A stretch of 64,000 bases of DNA, from assembly GCF_021018805.1 (NCBI RefSeq), contig NC_086256.1, positions 13,210,032 to 13,274,031 of the forward strand, read 5' to 3'. The DNA comes from Prinia subflava. Lineage: Eukaryota > Chordata > Aves > Passeriformes > Cisticolidae. Position 1 is the stretch's first letter. Every line of letters starts with the position of its first letter. Below are positions 1 to 12,500 of the stretch, piece after piece. Under the pieces are notes generated by a model, which saw only the letters and a program-made list of their open reading frames with translations, did not search any database and was not told where the DNA came from. The translations under genes and the position numbers were made by a program.

Positions 1-218
1 GTCATAACAGTATGAGCCAGGAGTAAAAAAAAAAAACCCCAAAAAAAGTCAAGGTTATATCTTAATCACCCAGAATAGCAATAAGAGTAATATTAGGATA
101 AAGGAAAGGAGACACCAGAGAATCCTTGAAAGCTACATAAATAACTTTTAAATAACTTCTTTTATATATAATTCTGAAGTAATTTACTTTATTATTACTC
201 TGATTTTTCCCTGTGCAG
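1..218 (+). other. ADGRL2: ADGRL2 intron, 3' part
   Basis: AT-rich intron ending in a good pyrimidine tract and ctgtgcag. Nothing else seen. Confidence 0.85.
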
Positions 219-515
219 TGCCTACCACAGCAGTGACAATAACTTCTTCAGCAGAGCTTTATAAAACCACAGTGTCAACCACCAGCACCACGTCACAGAG
301 AGGTCCCATAAGCACAACATCAGCTGGAGGAACGAAGGAAGGAAGCAGAGGACCCAAACCACCGCCACCCATTTCCACAACCAGAATTCCTCCCGTGACA
401 AGTTTTTTCCCTTTGCCAGAGAGATTCTGTGAACCGACTGAGGCCAGGGGGATTAGCTGGCCTCAAACACAAAGAGGAATGATGGTTGAACGCCCTTGCC
501 CCAAAGGAACACGAG
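219..515 (+). CDS. ADGRL2: ADGRL2 exon: Ser/Thr/Pro stalk and start of HormR domain
   Basis: The acceptor is ctgtgcag and the donor is cgag|gtatta. The exon opens with the last two bases of a split codon and ends with one base of a Gly codon. The first part encodes a Thr/Ser/Pro-rich stretch (many TTS and STT runs, then [10 protein letters not shown]), typical of the O-glycosylated stalk between the olfactomedin and HormR domains. The HormR domain begins near [14 protein letters not shown] and runs through [19 protein letters not shown]. The stalk part is the least conserved segment of the family. Confidence 0.92.
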
Positions 516-3500
516 GTATTACCTTTAAAATATATATCTTGATTTCAAGCAGACATTTCAAAAGCAATGTGCAGCTCTCTCATGATGAATATTTTTTTAA
601 TCTCAGGCTGTCTATCACATGATTTTTTTGTTACCCAGAGAGTGCAGTATGGCAATGGTCAAGTTATGATCTGCAGACGTCATTTGAGAGTAGCCACAGA
701 ATTACCTTGTGCTTGCACATTTGTGAATCCAGGTCAGATTTTAGGGCATTGCTTGAGGACTGTTGTGAAATATGCTTACAGCTGCCTTTCTCATTATGAA
801 CTCCCCTCTGGATGAGCTCCAGGAAAAATCAAGGGCTTTTTGTTTGTTTGCAGAAAACGTCTGGTACTTTTCACTGACTTTTTTTATTGCTCTTTGTAAT
901 TTACATTATTTCCTTACGTTTTTGTCTATTATTGTCAAGTACTACCATTAGCAGCATTCAGACTTGAATGTTGTTTAGGAGCACAGTGTAGCCAATTTCC
1001 TGAATGCATGCAGAAAAATGGTTTCCATTTCACTGTAGTTTTCTACATCTGTTGTAGGAACTGCCTCATATCTCTGCGTGGTCTTAACGGGAATGTGGAA
1101 CCCCAAAGGCCCTGATCTTAGCAACTGTACCTCACACTGGGTAAATCAGCTGGCTCAGAAGGTTGGTTGAAACCTTTTAATCTGGCGTACACTGGTGATT
1201 AAGGATTTTAACTCTGAGCATTAATATTTCAGTTTGTTGAAGCTGTCTTTATTACTTTGTGTTCATTAAAAGTAGAAGGAATTACGTGTACTCCATGTGC
1301 ATAGTACTGGCCAACAGTTAGGCTCTTATGTGTGTTTTAGTATGCCCTCTCTAAATTCTTACGTTGAATTTGTGATCACATATTCTCATCACTATTTAAA
1401 ACAAAGTAGCTTTGCTTGTTTTCAAAATCCAAAAGCAATATTTGCATTAAAAAATCAAATACTATGCAACACACAGCAAAACCTGTGGTATACAGCAAGG
1501 TTTTTTTTGTTCAGTAAAAATTGCACTGTAATAAATAGATTTTTGCCTGAGTGCATTGATAAGAGTATGATTAGACCACAGAACCACTTTCTGTGTTTTC
1601 TGTCCCTACTGAGATTTACAAAGTTTATGAAAACTGGATAATTTGTTGTCAGTACAAAGCTTCTTGACTTTCAAATGCCTCAAGCACTGGTATGAACAAA
1701 CAGATTTCTTACTGTCTGATAATGGCAGTAAAATAAAAATGAGCATGAATAGAAGATCGAGCCCAAAAGTCCCACTCAGATTTCTGGTTTTGATGGCTGT
1801 TAAGAACTGCTTTTGTGTGTCACGGATCTAAGAACCTTTAATCTTCTGAGATAAAGGGAGCATTATTGGTCTCAATTAGTTACAGATTTCAATGTATGTG
1901 CAAATGGTTATTTCACCACAACAAAGGTACACAGGGAATTGGAATTAGGAGCCGCAAGCAGAACAAGGGACCCTGCTGAGATAATATAAACTGTCATTTC
2001 AGATCAGAAGTGGAGAAAATGCTGCTAGTCTGGCCAATGAACTGGCTAAGCACACCAAAGGACCGGTCTTTGCTGGTGATGTTAGCTCGTCCGTGAGGCT
2101 GATGGAGCAGCTCGTGGACATTTTGGATGCTCAGCTTCAGGAGCTACGGCCCAGTGAAAAAGACTCTGCTGGAAGGAGTTATAACAAGGTACACACCTCC
2201 CATCACCTCCTCCTGCTGGGATAACAATTGCTCTTGGGTTTGGTATTTTTTTCCCTTTCAGAAATATTAATCTATACTTTGTTCCTGCATGTGTATAGTT
2301 CTGGAATAAGCGTATGAGAAAAAACAGCAGTAAATACACAGCAGAAAGTTGTAATTACCTTCTTTGGGGAATAAGATATAATTCACAATAGCTGACTGGC
2401 CCTAAAATACATAGCTGTGTCCCATATTAAAATCTGGAATGCATTATAACTAGTGTGAGGGAAATGAGTATTAGCTCTCAGAAATTCTGTAACAAATCAG
2501 CATGTTTATTCAGTGATCCTTTTAACCCTGAACATATAATAAAATCAGTGGAATTCTGCATAGGTGCAGGGTTTTATTTTAATCCAACTTCCTGCAGAAT
2601 AATAACACTTTCTTAGGCTTCTAAAGACACCAATGATTTATAATTGATCTTTATAAAAATGCCTTACTACGCATATCTAAAACGTGAATTAATGTTTTCT
2701 CTGGAAACATGTCCCAAGAAACATTTCAGAGAAAATGTGTCTTTGTGGTTTAAATACAAATTACAGTGTTATTACCTTTCCCCTTTTTCTCAGAGGAAAT
2801 GCTGTATTTCTCAGCCTCTTCCTTGTGTGAGCCTAGTCAGCAAGCCACAAATGAAATATTTTTTCATCCTCCTTTAGGGAGAGAGCAGTGCACTTCTTTG
2901 TTATTTTGGCAATAGTTTTGTTTACAGTCCCTAGATGCCCTTAAAATAGTTTTCCCAGAGACAGATCAAGTGCCCACACATGGATTTTTTCCTTTGACCT
3001 TTTCATATAAATCCCACCATTTGGGCAAAAGATACCTAGACACCTGAGTAAAGGTTGCTGTGCTGCTTTTGGCTGGGGTAGAGTTAATTTTCTTCACAAT
3101 GCCTAGTGTGGGGCTATGTTTTGGATTTCTACTGAAATATGTCTTTCATATCTTTGATAATACAAAGATGTTTTTGTTAATGCTGAGCAGTACTTTCACA
3201 GCATTTTCTTCTTTTTATTCTGCTGCACTGACAAGGAATTTGGGATTGCATGGGATTTTGGAAGGGGACACAGCTGGGACCTCTGAGCCCAGCTGACAAA
3301 AGGAGTATTCCAGACAATGTGACATCATATTCAGCATATAAAGCTAGTGGGAATTAGGAAGAAGTGGAGGACTTGTTATGGTGTTTGTCTTCCCAAGTAA
3401 CCATTACATGTGATGGAGCTTGGCTTTTCTGGGAATGGCTGAACACCTGCCTACCCTTGGGAAGCAGTGAATTAATTCCCTGGTTTATTTTCATGGACGG

Positions 3501-6500
3501 CTTTTGTTTTACCTATTGAACTGTATTTAACTCAGCTCATGGATTTTCTCAGTTTTACCCTTGTGATTCTTTCCCCAATCCTGCTGGTGAGCAAACGTGC
3601 AAGTGGCTGTGTGGTACTTGGTTGCCAGCTGGGCTTAAACCACTGTTGGGAAAAAACATTTCCTGTGTGACGGTCTTCTGTAGTCATCGTGGACAGAAGC
3701 TAGATTAATGTCCAGCCTATCATTCAAAATCAGGATTTGAAGCACCAGAGTATTTTTTTTCTCTTTCTGAAATTTTCCAGAATCTTTCTAACTTCTGATT
3801 TTCTTTTTCCTTATTAAAAAGCTCCAAAAACGAGAGAAGACGTGCAGGGCTTACCTTAAGGTATATCTCCTGTGCTGTCACCCTGCTTTCTCCCTGCTTC
3901 AGCAACCTGCCACGCTTTATCATCTTGCTGCATGATCCTATGTATTTCAGTCTTTGATAAATGTGTATTGTGCCCCATATCAACTTTACAAATGTTGGCT
4001 TTGCACAGGTATAACACTCAGAAAAAAAATAAGATCAAAGTTCATACCTCTTGTACCTTAACTTGTTCAAAACTAACAGAGCAGAAGGGATTATTATCTG
4101 AATTGGAAGTAACATCTCTCTTGTAATAAATTTTTGGGTAGAGGGAAAAAGTTTTCAACTCAAATTAGTTCACTTTGGTAGAATTTGATATCAAAGACTG
4201 TTTAGATTTAATTTGCTTGCGAGAAAAATGTACATTGTACAGCTTGCTTTGTGTCTGTTCTTATGACTAGCAAAATCATTCTTTCTTACAGTTTTAAGAA
4301 TTGTTACAATTCAGTGACTTGAGGATACGATGCAAAGACAAACATTTCTCTAATTTTATTAGTAAAATGCCTGCCACGTGTCCCATTAACCAGGCTATAT
4401 AGAAGGCATGTAACACGTTGCTACCTGATCTCCAGTTCCTTTCCTCAGCTGCAGAATGGTTGCCTGTAGTGGCCAGCTCCTTTTCTGTAGTACAGTGCCA
4501 GTAATGCCACCTCACCCCTAAGGGGAGAAAAAAGTCCTAGAACAGACATGTCTGGCTCTGAAAGATTTTATTGCACATTGTTTCAACACTTCTAAGATAA
4601 TGTACTTGTACCCTCTGAGAGGAAATGTAAGAATTATTTTTGGAAAGAATTTTAAAATACTTTACAACATAATAAAAAAATTCACACTCTTTCTGAACAG
4701 AGATTTCTCTGTACAGGGCACTTCTGTCTTTTATCCTAAAGCCCTGAAATTGGATGGGAGTTGTCCAGTTGTACAGAAATTTGACAAAAGAGACAAAGAT
4801 CTGGAGAAAAATTCACTTCTCAAGGAATACTAATTGTAATAGGCTTTTATTAGAAAATATTTCTTAATAGTAAAGGGTAATCCAGCAGATGTGGTTTGGG
4901 TAGAGTGGGTTTTTCTGCTTCCTTTTCATTATTAAACAGGACTGTGAGAAGAGCAGTAACAGGGCTGCTCTGACAGCTGTGTCACAGGGGCTGTGGGGTT
5001 TTCCTACCCGTTTGCCTCTGTCTAAGAGGAAAAGCACTTCAGAAATATTACTGGGTGGGCAGGTGATGGATTTCCACAAGGAAAATGCAGAGTTAGGTTA
5101 TCCCATCATAAATGAAAAGTGTATTGTATCAATGAATGCATACTGTCAGTGCTATATGGCCATACATGAGGAACCAGAGCAGAACCTTAATTTCCAACTG
5201 GTGTCATTTTCTGTAGGTCTCAAATGGGCTTCTCTGCTGAGATAAGACTAATAAACCTCTAGAAATTACAAATCAAAAGCTGACTTACACTATGCAAATG
5301 AAGCAAATTCCCACTTTGTGACAGAGAATTCATTTGTACCTCAGATTAGAGGCTCCAATCTGTATTTCTTAGTGACTAATGAATCTGGCCTCTGCAGACC
5401 AATTTCTGTTCCACTCTAGTTCATGGCTGCAGCGGTATCAGTGCAAGCATTTTGACTATTCTGTCTCCCATTAGAGAAAGGAAAAAGGCTTTAATGCCAC
5501 TTCGAAGTATCTTCCACCTGCCAGGAAGGTCGTGGTGGCTCAGTGCAGACAGAAAGAGGATATTAAAATGGATTAGGCTAATTAATCTTGCTCTGACAAT
5601 AGCCTTGACCAAGTTTTCCCATTCGTTTGTTTGCACAGTATAGTACTCCAGACTGACATCTTTCTGTTTGTGTAATGTGTTCTGTTTCCATTTCCAATGC
5701 TTTTAAATTGATCAAACAAATTATATATATGCTTAATGACACATTAGGAATAGGTAAATGGGACAGAGTAAACAGGGTTAGAGCAGTGCCTGGTGTACTC
5801 AATGCACAGCAACAATATGCATTAATGTAAAAGCCTGCCTTCAATTGATTACCTGATTACTCTGATTGGATTGTTTTGTAAAATAATGCAATCATGTCAC
5901 TGAATTATTCTTCTTCCTTATTTATTATTACCTTATATGCAGCTCAGTGAACCTTAAAGCACGATGATAGAGTTGTTACAAGTAAAACTTTTTAAAACAG
6001 CAGCTTTTATTCGGCTTTACAGTTTTGCCATCACTGATAACAGGAACGGTCAGTGGACATCTTGTTTGCTCTATTGATTTCCTTTTCTAACTGACCTCTG
6101 TGCAGGAATGGGAGTTGGTAATCCTTCTAAGTATCTGTGAACAGGTACAGGAACAGGAGGGGAGTGAGAGTGGCCAGAGCTAATTTACATCCACTGAGAC
6201 AGCTTCACTTCATGCCTCGTGTAGTAAAGAAGTTTTGTTTGTCACAGACAAGTAGTTTGTAGTGCTGGCTGCACCAGTGGGGCTCAGTTTCCAAAGGAGT
6301 ATTATTGTCAATTTAGCCTAAACTGCAGAGTGCTAATTTTGGCGTTAGTATTTTTAAATAGAAGTTATACGTTTTGACATTAAGATGAAAGCTTCAGGCA
6401 AGACTTCTGGCATTTATTTTTAGTTTTTTCAGCACATTAATAATACCACGCTTATATCTGATACAAAACAAGTCAAATTTGCATGTTTATTGCTTAGAGA

Positions 6501-9500
6501 CCACACAATGCTAGTGGCTAGCTTCGCTTCTATTCATGCTAATCCAACAGGCGGATGGAAAATATTTTAATGTTGAAAATAGTGTTCTTGTGCCATTAAA
6601 TCACAGTAAATCATTCTGACAGTTAAGTATTATAATTGTCGCTATATAACATTGGGAATTTTCCCCAGCTGCCTGGGGCTTCAGACCTAATGATAGTTTT
6701 CTAATGAATGCAGGCAGTTGTGGATACAGTGGACAACTTGCTCAGGCCTGAAGCTCTGGAGTCCTGGAAGGACATGAATTCTTCAGAACAAGCCCATGCA
6801 GCCACGATGTTGCTTGATACATTGGAAGAAGGGGCTTTTGTCTTGGCTGATAATCTTGTAGAACCAAGCAGAGTCTCAATGCCCACAGAAAATATTGGTA
6901 AGTAAACTTCTTTTCAAGCATAAGTTAAAGTGCTGTGGATTGCTTTACACAAAAGGAGGAAATGTACTCCAGATAGTGACACACTTTCTGAAGGCTGAGC
7001 TGTGCAACCTTTGAGGGAAAGATGAGTGCTCGAAAGCAGGGAAAACACACTTTTCTTGTTTGGTTCTTTGAAATTAGCCTTCTTCTTTAGTGTCATTAGT
7101 ACATTATAAAATGGAAAGTAGTTGATGTTATAAAGTTGATTTATCACAGAAAAATCATTAGCAGAATGTGTTGATATGAAGAGTGCTTAAAAGGCAGAGT
7201 ATGGATTTTTTCGAGATAACTGCTTTCTGTAAGCTGCAGAAAATACTTTTCTGTTAAATATAAACCGTTCCTAATGAATTTAAATTACTTTTTTTGCAAT
7301 ATACTGTGCCAGTTAAGTATTTTAGGCACTCAGCATAGGCCAAATGTTTATATTAAACATGACTGCCTTCAGGTAAAAATGTGTTCAGTGAACTACATCT
7401 CCCATAATGCAGAATAGCTATGCTCCAGAGACTGCAAAATAGCTGGAGATAGTTGGAGTGTAATTTAGAATTTAGGTGGTGACAGAGAAATGAAGGGGCT
7501 TGGTATGAGAGATGTGCAAATATTGTTGCGCAGGATGTGTTAAAGCAAAAATCATTGCTATGCATAAAATTAAAATTCCTTTTTACAGAGATTAATGTAG
7601 TCTCAGTGAGGTACAAGGAACCTGAAAGTCTGCTAATATGCAGAGTACCAAGACAGAGACTTGGAACAGACTGCAGAAATGAGATTTTTCAGTGTCTGCA
7701 TATTTGTAGCCGTAGAAGATGATTCTGCCTCGTTTTTAATTGAGTGGGAAGATACTGGGAAAGGGGAAAAGTCTCACAGTCTGTTATCAAAGGAAATGCA
7801 CCAGTTGTTTTGAAGGAATGTGGGTAGAATCACAGATCTGCCTTTGGATGTACACAAGCAGTTCCATGGAGATGAGTAGACACTGAATATTACTTCTTGT
7901 GATAAGCTGTCTTCATGTTATAATAACACTTTCCTGATGCCATGCAAGACTGAATTCCTAGTGCACATATGTATGTATGGCTTGGAGAAAGAGAAGAGAT
8001 TTCCTAATTTCATACCTTTTGTCAGTCTATAGTTCAGACCTGTAGCTAGACTGGTTTAATATAACACAGATTTTGTCAGCCAATCATCCACTCTCACCTG
8101 TATGATTTTATCTATCCAAGGAAATCCAGCATTCAATGGTTATCCCATGAAAGTTTGTTGATATATGTGTTAGGAAAGTAATACTTAAGTATGGCTGAGT
8201 GGCATCTCATTTTTCAATTTAAATGTTTATTAGACCTAATAAAATGGTTTCCTAAAAATATACAGAATTAGGTGTAGAAAAAAAAATTGGAAATAATTTT
8301 TAGCTACGTATACTGATTTAGCTAAATACAAGTTATGGGTATACTTAGGTATTCTTTGCTGACTGTTTAAAAAACTCTTTACATCTAAATCAATACTTAA
8401 AGTTCTAAATTTGGCAGCAAAGTATACTGCATAGACAAGAAGATCTTCAAAACTAACTTTTTTTTTACCGTGTGTCGTATCTTTAAATGGCTGTTTTGTG
8501 GGCACAAATTGGAACAAGGTTTGATGTCATGTTATCACTACTAAAGTGCTGTCATTTCAGCAGTGTGCATTAGATTTAGTTAAAGTCTGGGTGATTGAAG
8601 CATGCAGTACAAATCTGCCTCACAGACAGCCGTGTGAGAAAACTAAATAAACATGGGGGGGAAAATTGTCGTCTGGCATATTGTAATCTGGCCAAGAGGC
8701 TTTCTCTGCATTCTCCTTTTTTAACAGTGGGGTTTTTTTGTTTGTGTGTTTTTTTCCCTCTGGTCTGCTTAGTTTTGGATGTCGCAGTGCTTTCTACTGA
8801 GGGCCAGGTGCAGGACTTGCGATTTCCTCAGGCTGGTAAAGGAGGCAACTGGATTCAGCTCTCTGCACGAACCATGAAACAGAACAGCAGGAACGGTGAG
8901 CCTTGGGCACTGAACAGTGGAGCTCCATCACCTTCTGTAAAACCTACCTTACCTAGTTAAAACATCAAAACACCGCAAAGCTGTTCTCTGGCTTTTCTTG
9001 ACGATCATGGGTACCCAGTCGTTTTTATTCAAATCCATGGCCTGAAAATACCTCTCAGTTTACTGATGCTTAATTGTCGTTAGAGTGCAGGTCGCTGTCC
9101 TTCTGTAGACCTCTGTGGCGTGACGGTGGGCTTTTTTTTTCTCTTTCGTAGGATTAGCCAAACTGGTTTTCATTATTTACAAAAGTCTGGGTCGTTTCCT
9201 CAGTACTGAAAACGCAACCATAAAGTTGGGCAGCGACTTGGCGGGGCAGAACAGCACCATCGCCGTCAACTCGCACGTCATCGCGGCCTCCATCAACAAG
9301 GAGTCGAGCAGGGTGTACCTCACCGACCCCGTGCACTTCACGCTGGAACACATCGACGTGAGTTGTGCTGATCCATTCATGGGAAGGTCACAAAATCAGC
9401 AAGAGGGAAAGGCAATGCAGAAAAACAATCCTTTTTTTTTCCATTTGAATTTTAGATGTCGGACTAGGTCAGAGACGCAAGTCTATGAACATAAAATTAA

Positions 9501-12500
9501 ATGAGCTTGGTTCAGTGATTATTAGAACTTAAGTGTATTCTTAATGAAAGCTAATTCAGTAATCAACATGAAAATGTAAATGGCTAATTTGTCTCTAACT
9601 GAAAATTAACTCTTACCTTAGTAGAAGGGTAGAAAGTTACTGTTAAGATTCTTGGTGGTTTGATGCAGTAAGTTTTATTGACACTTAAATTTTTTTGCAT
9701 TAATTTTGGACCAAATTATAGAAGCTTATACAAATTGTTCAAATTGCATTTATTCAGCAAAGAGTAAAGTATGGTATCTTGGTTATACTTTGAATTGATG
9801 TATATTTTCTTCGTGTTATCTTACTTGATGTGTTTCTTTGCTCTTAAGTTTGGCCCTTACTCTTTCCATGTCTCATGTGGGGAAAGTAAATAATCACTAC
9901 TGTGATAGAGAAATTAGGGTTAGATTTTCCTTTCTTTAGCCTGTTTTTATAAATCTGGTTGGATTGTTCTTCATCAAAGTGAATAGGCATTGAAAAGTGA
10001 ACTTTTTTGTGATACCTGTTTACATGACTTTGGCCTGACCAAAGGAAAAAGATCCTATTTTCAAATTGTCAATTACAGGAAAAAATATCTTGAGAATAAA
10101 TTCACACTCCTAACTTTCCAGAAAGCAAAAATAGCTGCAATGTACCATCCATGCATAAAAATTGTAATTGTTTAAAATTGTGTCTACAGTAATTGAGACT
10201 ACACTTCAGAGTGCTTCAGACTATAAAGTCCCTTTTAAACTGGATGTCTTCCTGGTGCAGCATAGTCCACAGTTTTGCTGATGAAAAGCTTTATTGTCCA
10301 AAACATGCAAAGTTTAATCTAAATTATCTTTTACACATATTAAGCAATTGTTATTGCCATCTTAGTGTGTAAAATCCTCATTTTATGTTATTCTTTTATC
10401 TCCCAGCCTGACAATTATTTCAATGCAAATTGTTCCTTCTGGAACTACTCAGAGAGGACTATGATGGGATACTGGTCAACTCAAGGCTGCAAACTGGTTG
10501 ACACAAATAAAACTCACACAACGTGTGCTTGCAGTCACCTCACCAACTTTGCAATTCTTATGGCCCGCCGGGAAATTGTGGTAGGTAACGATGTTTCCAG
10601 CCATCAGCACAGAGCAAACTTAAAAGACTTAGCTTTAAATTTTTAGCAAGATCCAAAATTGTTGAAGTTTCTTTAGTATTTATAGCTCCTACCCACTCTT
10701 TCCAAAGCAATTTGCTTTCTGTAGCACTTTTCTTCGTCATCCATAAAGTTGCAAGCAAAATAACAGGGAAGAGAAAACACGGAAGGACAAGAGTTTTCCA
10801 CAAGCCATATTTTAAAGTTACTGACCAACCTTGCAACCATTTTATAGACTGTCCCTCAGTATAGATGGAGCGTGTCTGTTGGGACAGCTGTGCAGGCTGT
10901 TCCCTGGAAGCCCAAGTGCCAGCTTTCCTTGGTGAGAAAGGTCAAGGAACTTTCATACTGGTTGTTTAAACGTCTCTTCATAGTCAGAAATTTTGTTGTC
11001 TATTTAAAGCACTTCCTGCATGTCAGGGGGCCCAGAGCATGCAATATTTGCAGGACTATAGGACTTCTCATAAAGCCATTGTATTTGAAAAGGTCACTGC
11101 AAAGAACTGAAGCAAGGAATCTCCTTTGGCTAAACATGAGATTGAAGCCAGAATTACATGTGCAGCATATTCTGCCTTTTGTCCTGATCAGTGTGTAAAA
11201 CATTGCTTTCTTCTCTGCCATGGAGGTGCAGGTCTGTAGGAAAGAACGTGTGCCTTCATTTCCCATTTCCCAGGGAAAGCTCTCCTCTTTCCTTTCATCA
11301 GAGCCTAGTGGTACCTTAAAAATATTATGTGTCTCTGCTCATATTTCCAACCAGTCTGCAGTGAGCCATAGGAAGAGTAAAAATGCTATTTGATCTGGAT
11401 AAAACAGTCACATTTTTCTCTCAGACCTGCTCCTCTTCTACTTACCCTGATCTTGCTCTTCTGGGAAACTAAACTGAGACTGAGAAATTACTGAGTACAT
11501 TTTGCTCATCTCATGTAATGAACAAGTAACTTTTGTGGATACCTGTGAAACTAGGTTTTTGTTTATAATCATAAAGAGTCATATTAATTTTCTCCATTCT
11601 CGGTTATTTCTAGTACAAAGATGGAGTGCACGAATTGCTCCTCACTGTCATCACCTGGGTGGGAATTGTCATCTCTCTTGTTTGCCTGGCCATCTGCATC
11701 TTCACATTCTGTTTTTTCCGTGGCCTGCAAAGTGATCGTAACACTATTCACAAGAACCTTTGTATCAACCTATTCATTGCTGAGTTCATTTTCCTAATAG
11801 GCATCGATAAGACAGAGTACAAGGTAAGTTTTCTCTCTGTGTACTGATCTTGTTCTCTGAAATGACTGTTTGAAATGGATTTGAATTAAAACATGACAAC
11901 ACTGACAAGTTTTCAGCACTCTAACACAGCAAGGCTGAAATAAAAGCTCAGCATGAAAATAAGATAGATGTATTCATACATAGTATTTACATCCATCCAA
12001 AATATGCTTTTCATTTTTGGTTGAGAAATGCTTGCTATTAACGAAGCAGGTGGTTAGACTTTTGAAAGAGGAGATAAAATTGAGTGTTGACTATTAGGAA
12101 CATATATATGTTTTTTATATATATTCAAATGTCTTAACAGGTATTGACTACATTTATATATATATTAGTACAAAGCCTTTTCTATATGTATACACATTTT
12201 TACACTTCACATTCAAGGAGGTATTTTGGTAGTGTTGGTAACATTAAATCTGACATGATTCATTGGTTTGAAGCTAATAATCTGGCATAGTTTCATCCAG
12301 AATTTGGCCAATGGGGAGAGAATTGAGACCGATTTCTGTTACAACAGTAGAACTTTCCATGTTAAAGCAGACAAAAATTGCGAGGCAGACAGTTCATAAT
12401 TTTAAATATGCATTATCACATTATGCATAGAGAACCAACTGTTCAGGTCTAAGATTATCTAAACTGTAAGTTCTAAAACCATATCAGTTTCAAAATTAAA

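Noticed and set aside
516..622. Extension of the first exon to the stop at 622
   Set aside because: The donor at 516 and the in-phase continuation at 1058 of the HormR domain show that this is intron.
3060..3296. 78-codon open frame as a gene
   Set aside because: It lies in the U3-like part of the LTR and does not encode a retroviral protein.
6701..6905. Open frame on the minus strand opposite the 6714-6897 exon
   Set aside because: Shadow of the real exon on the opposite strand.
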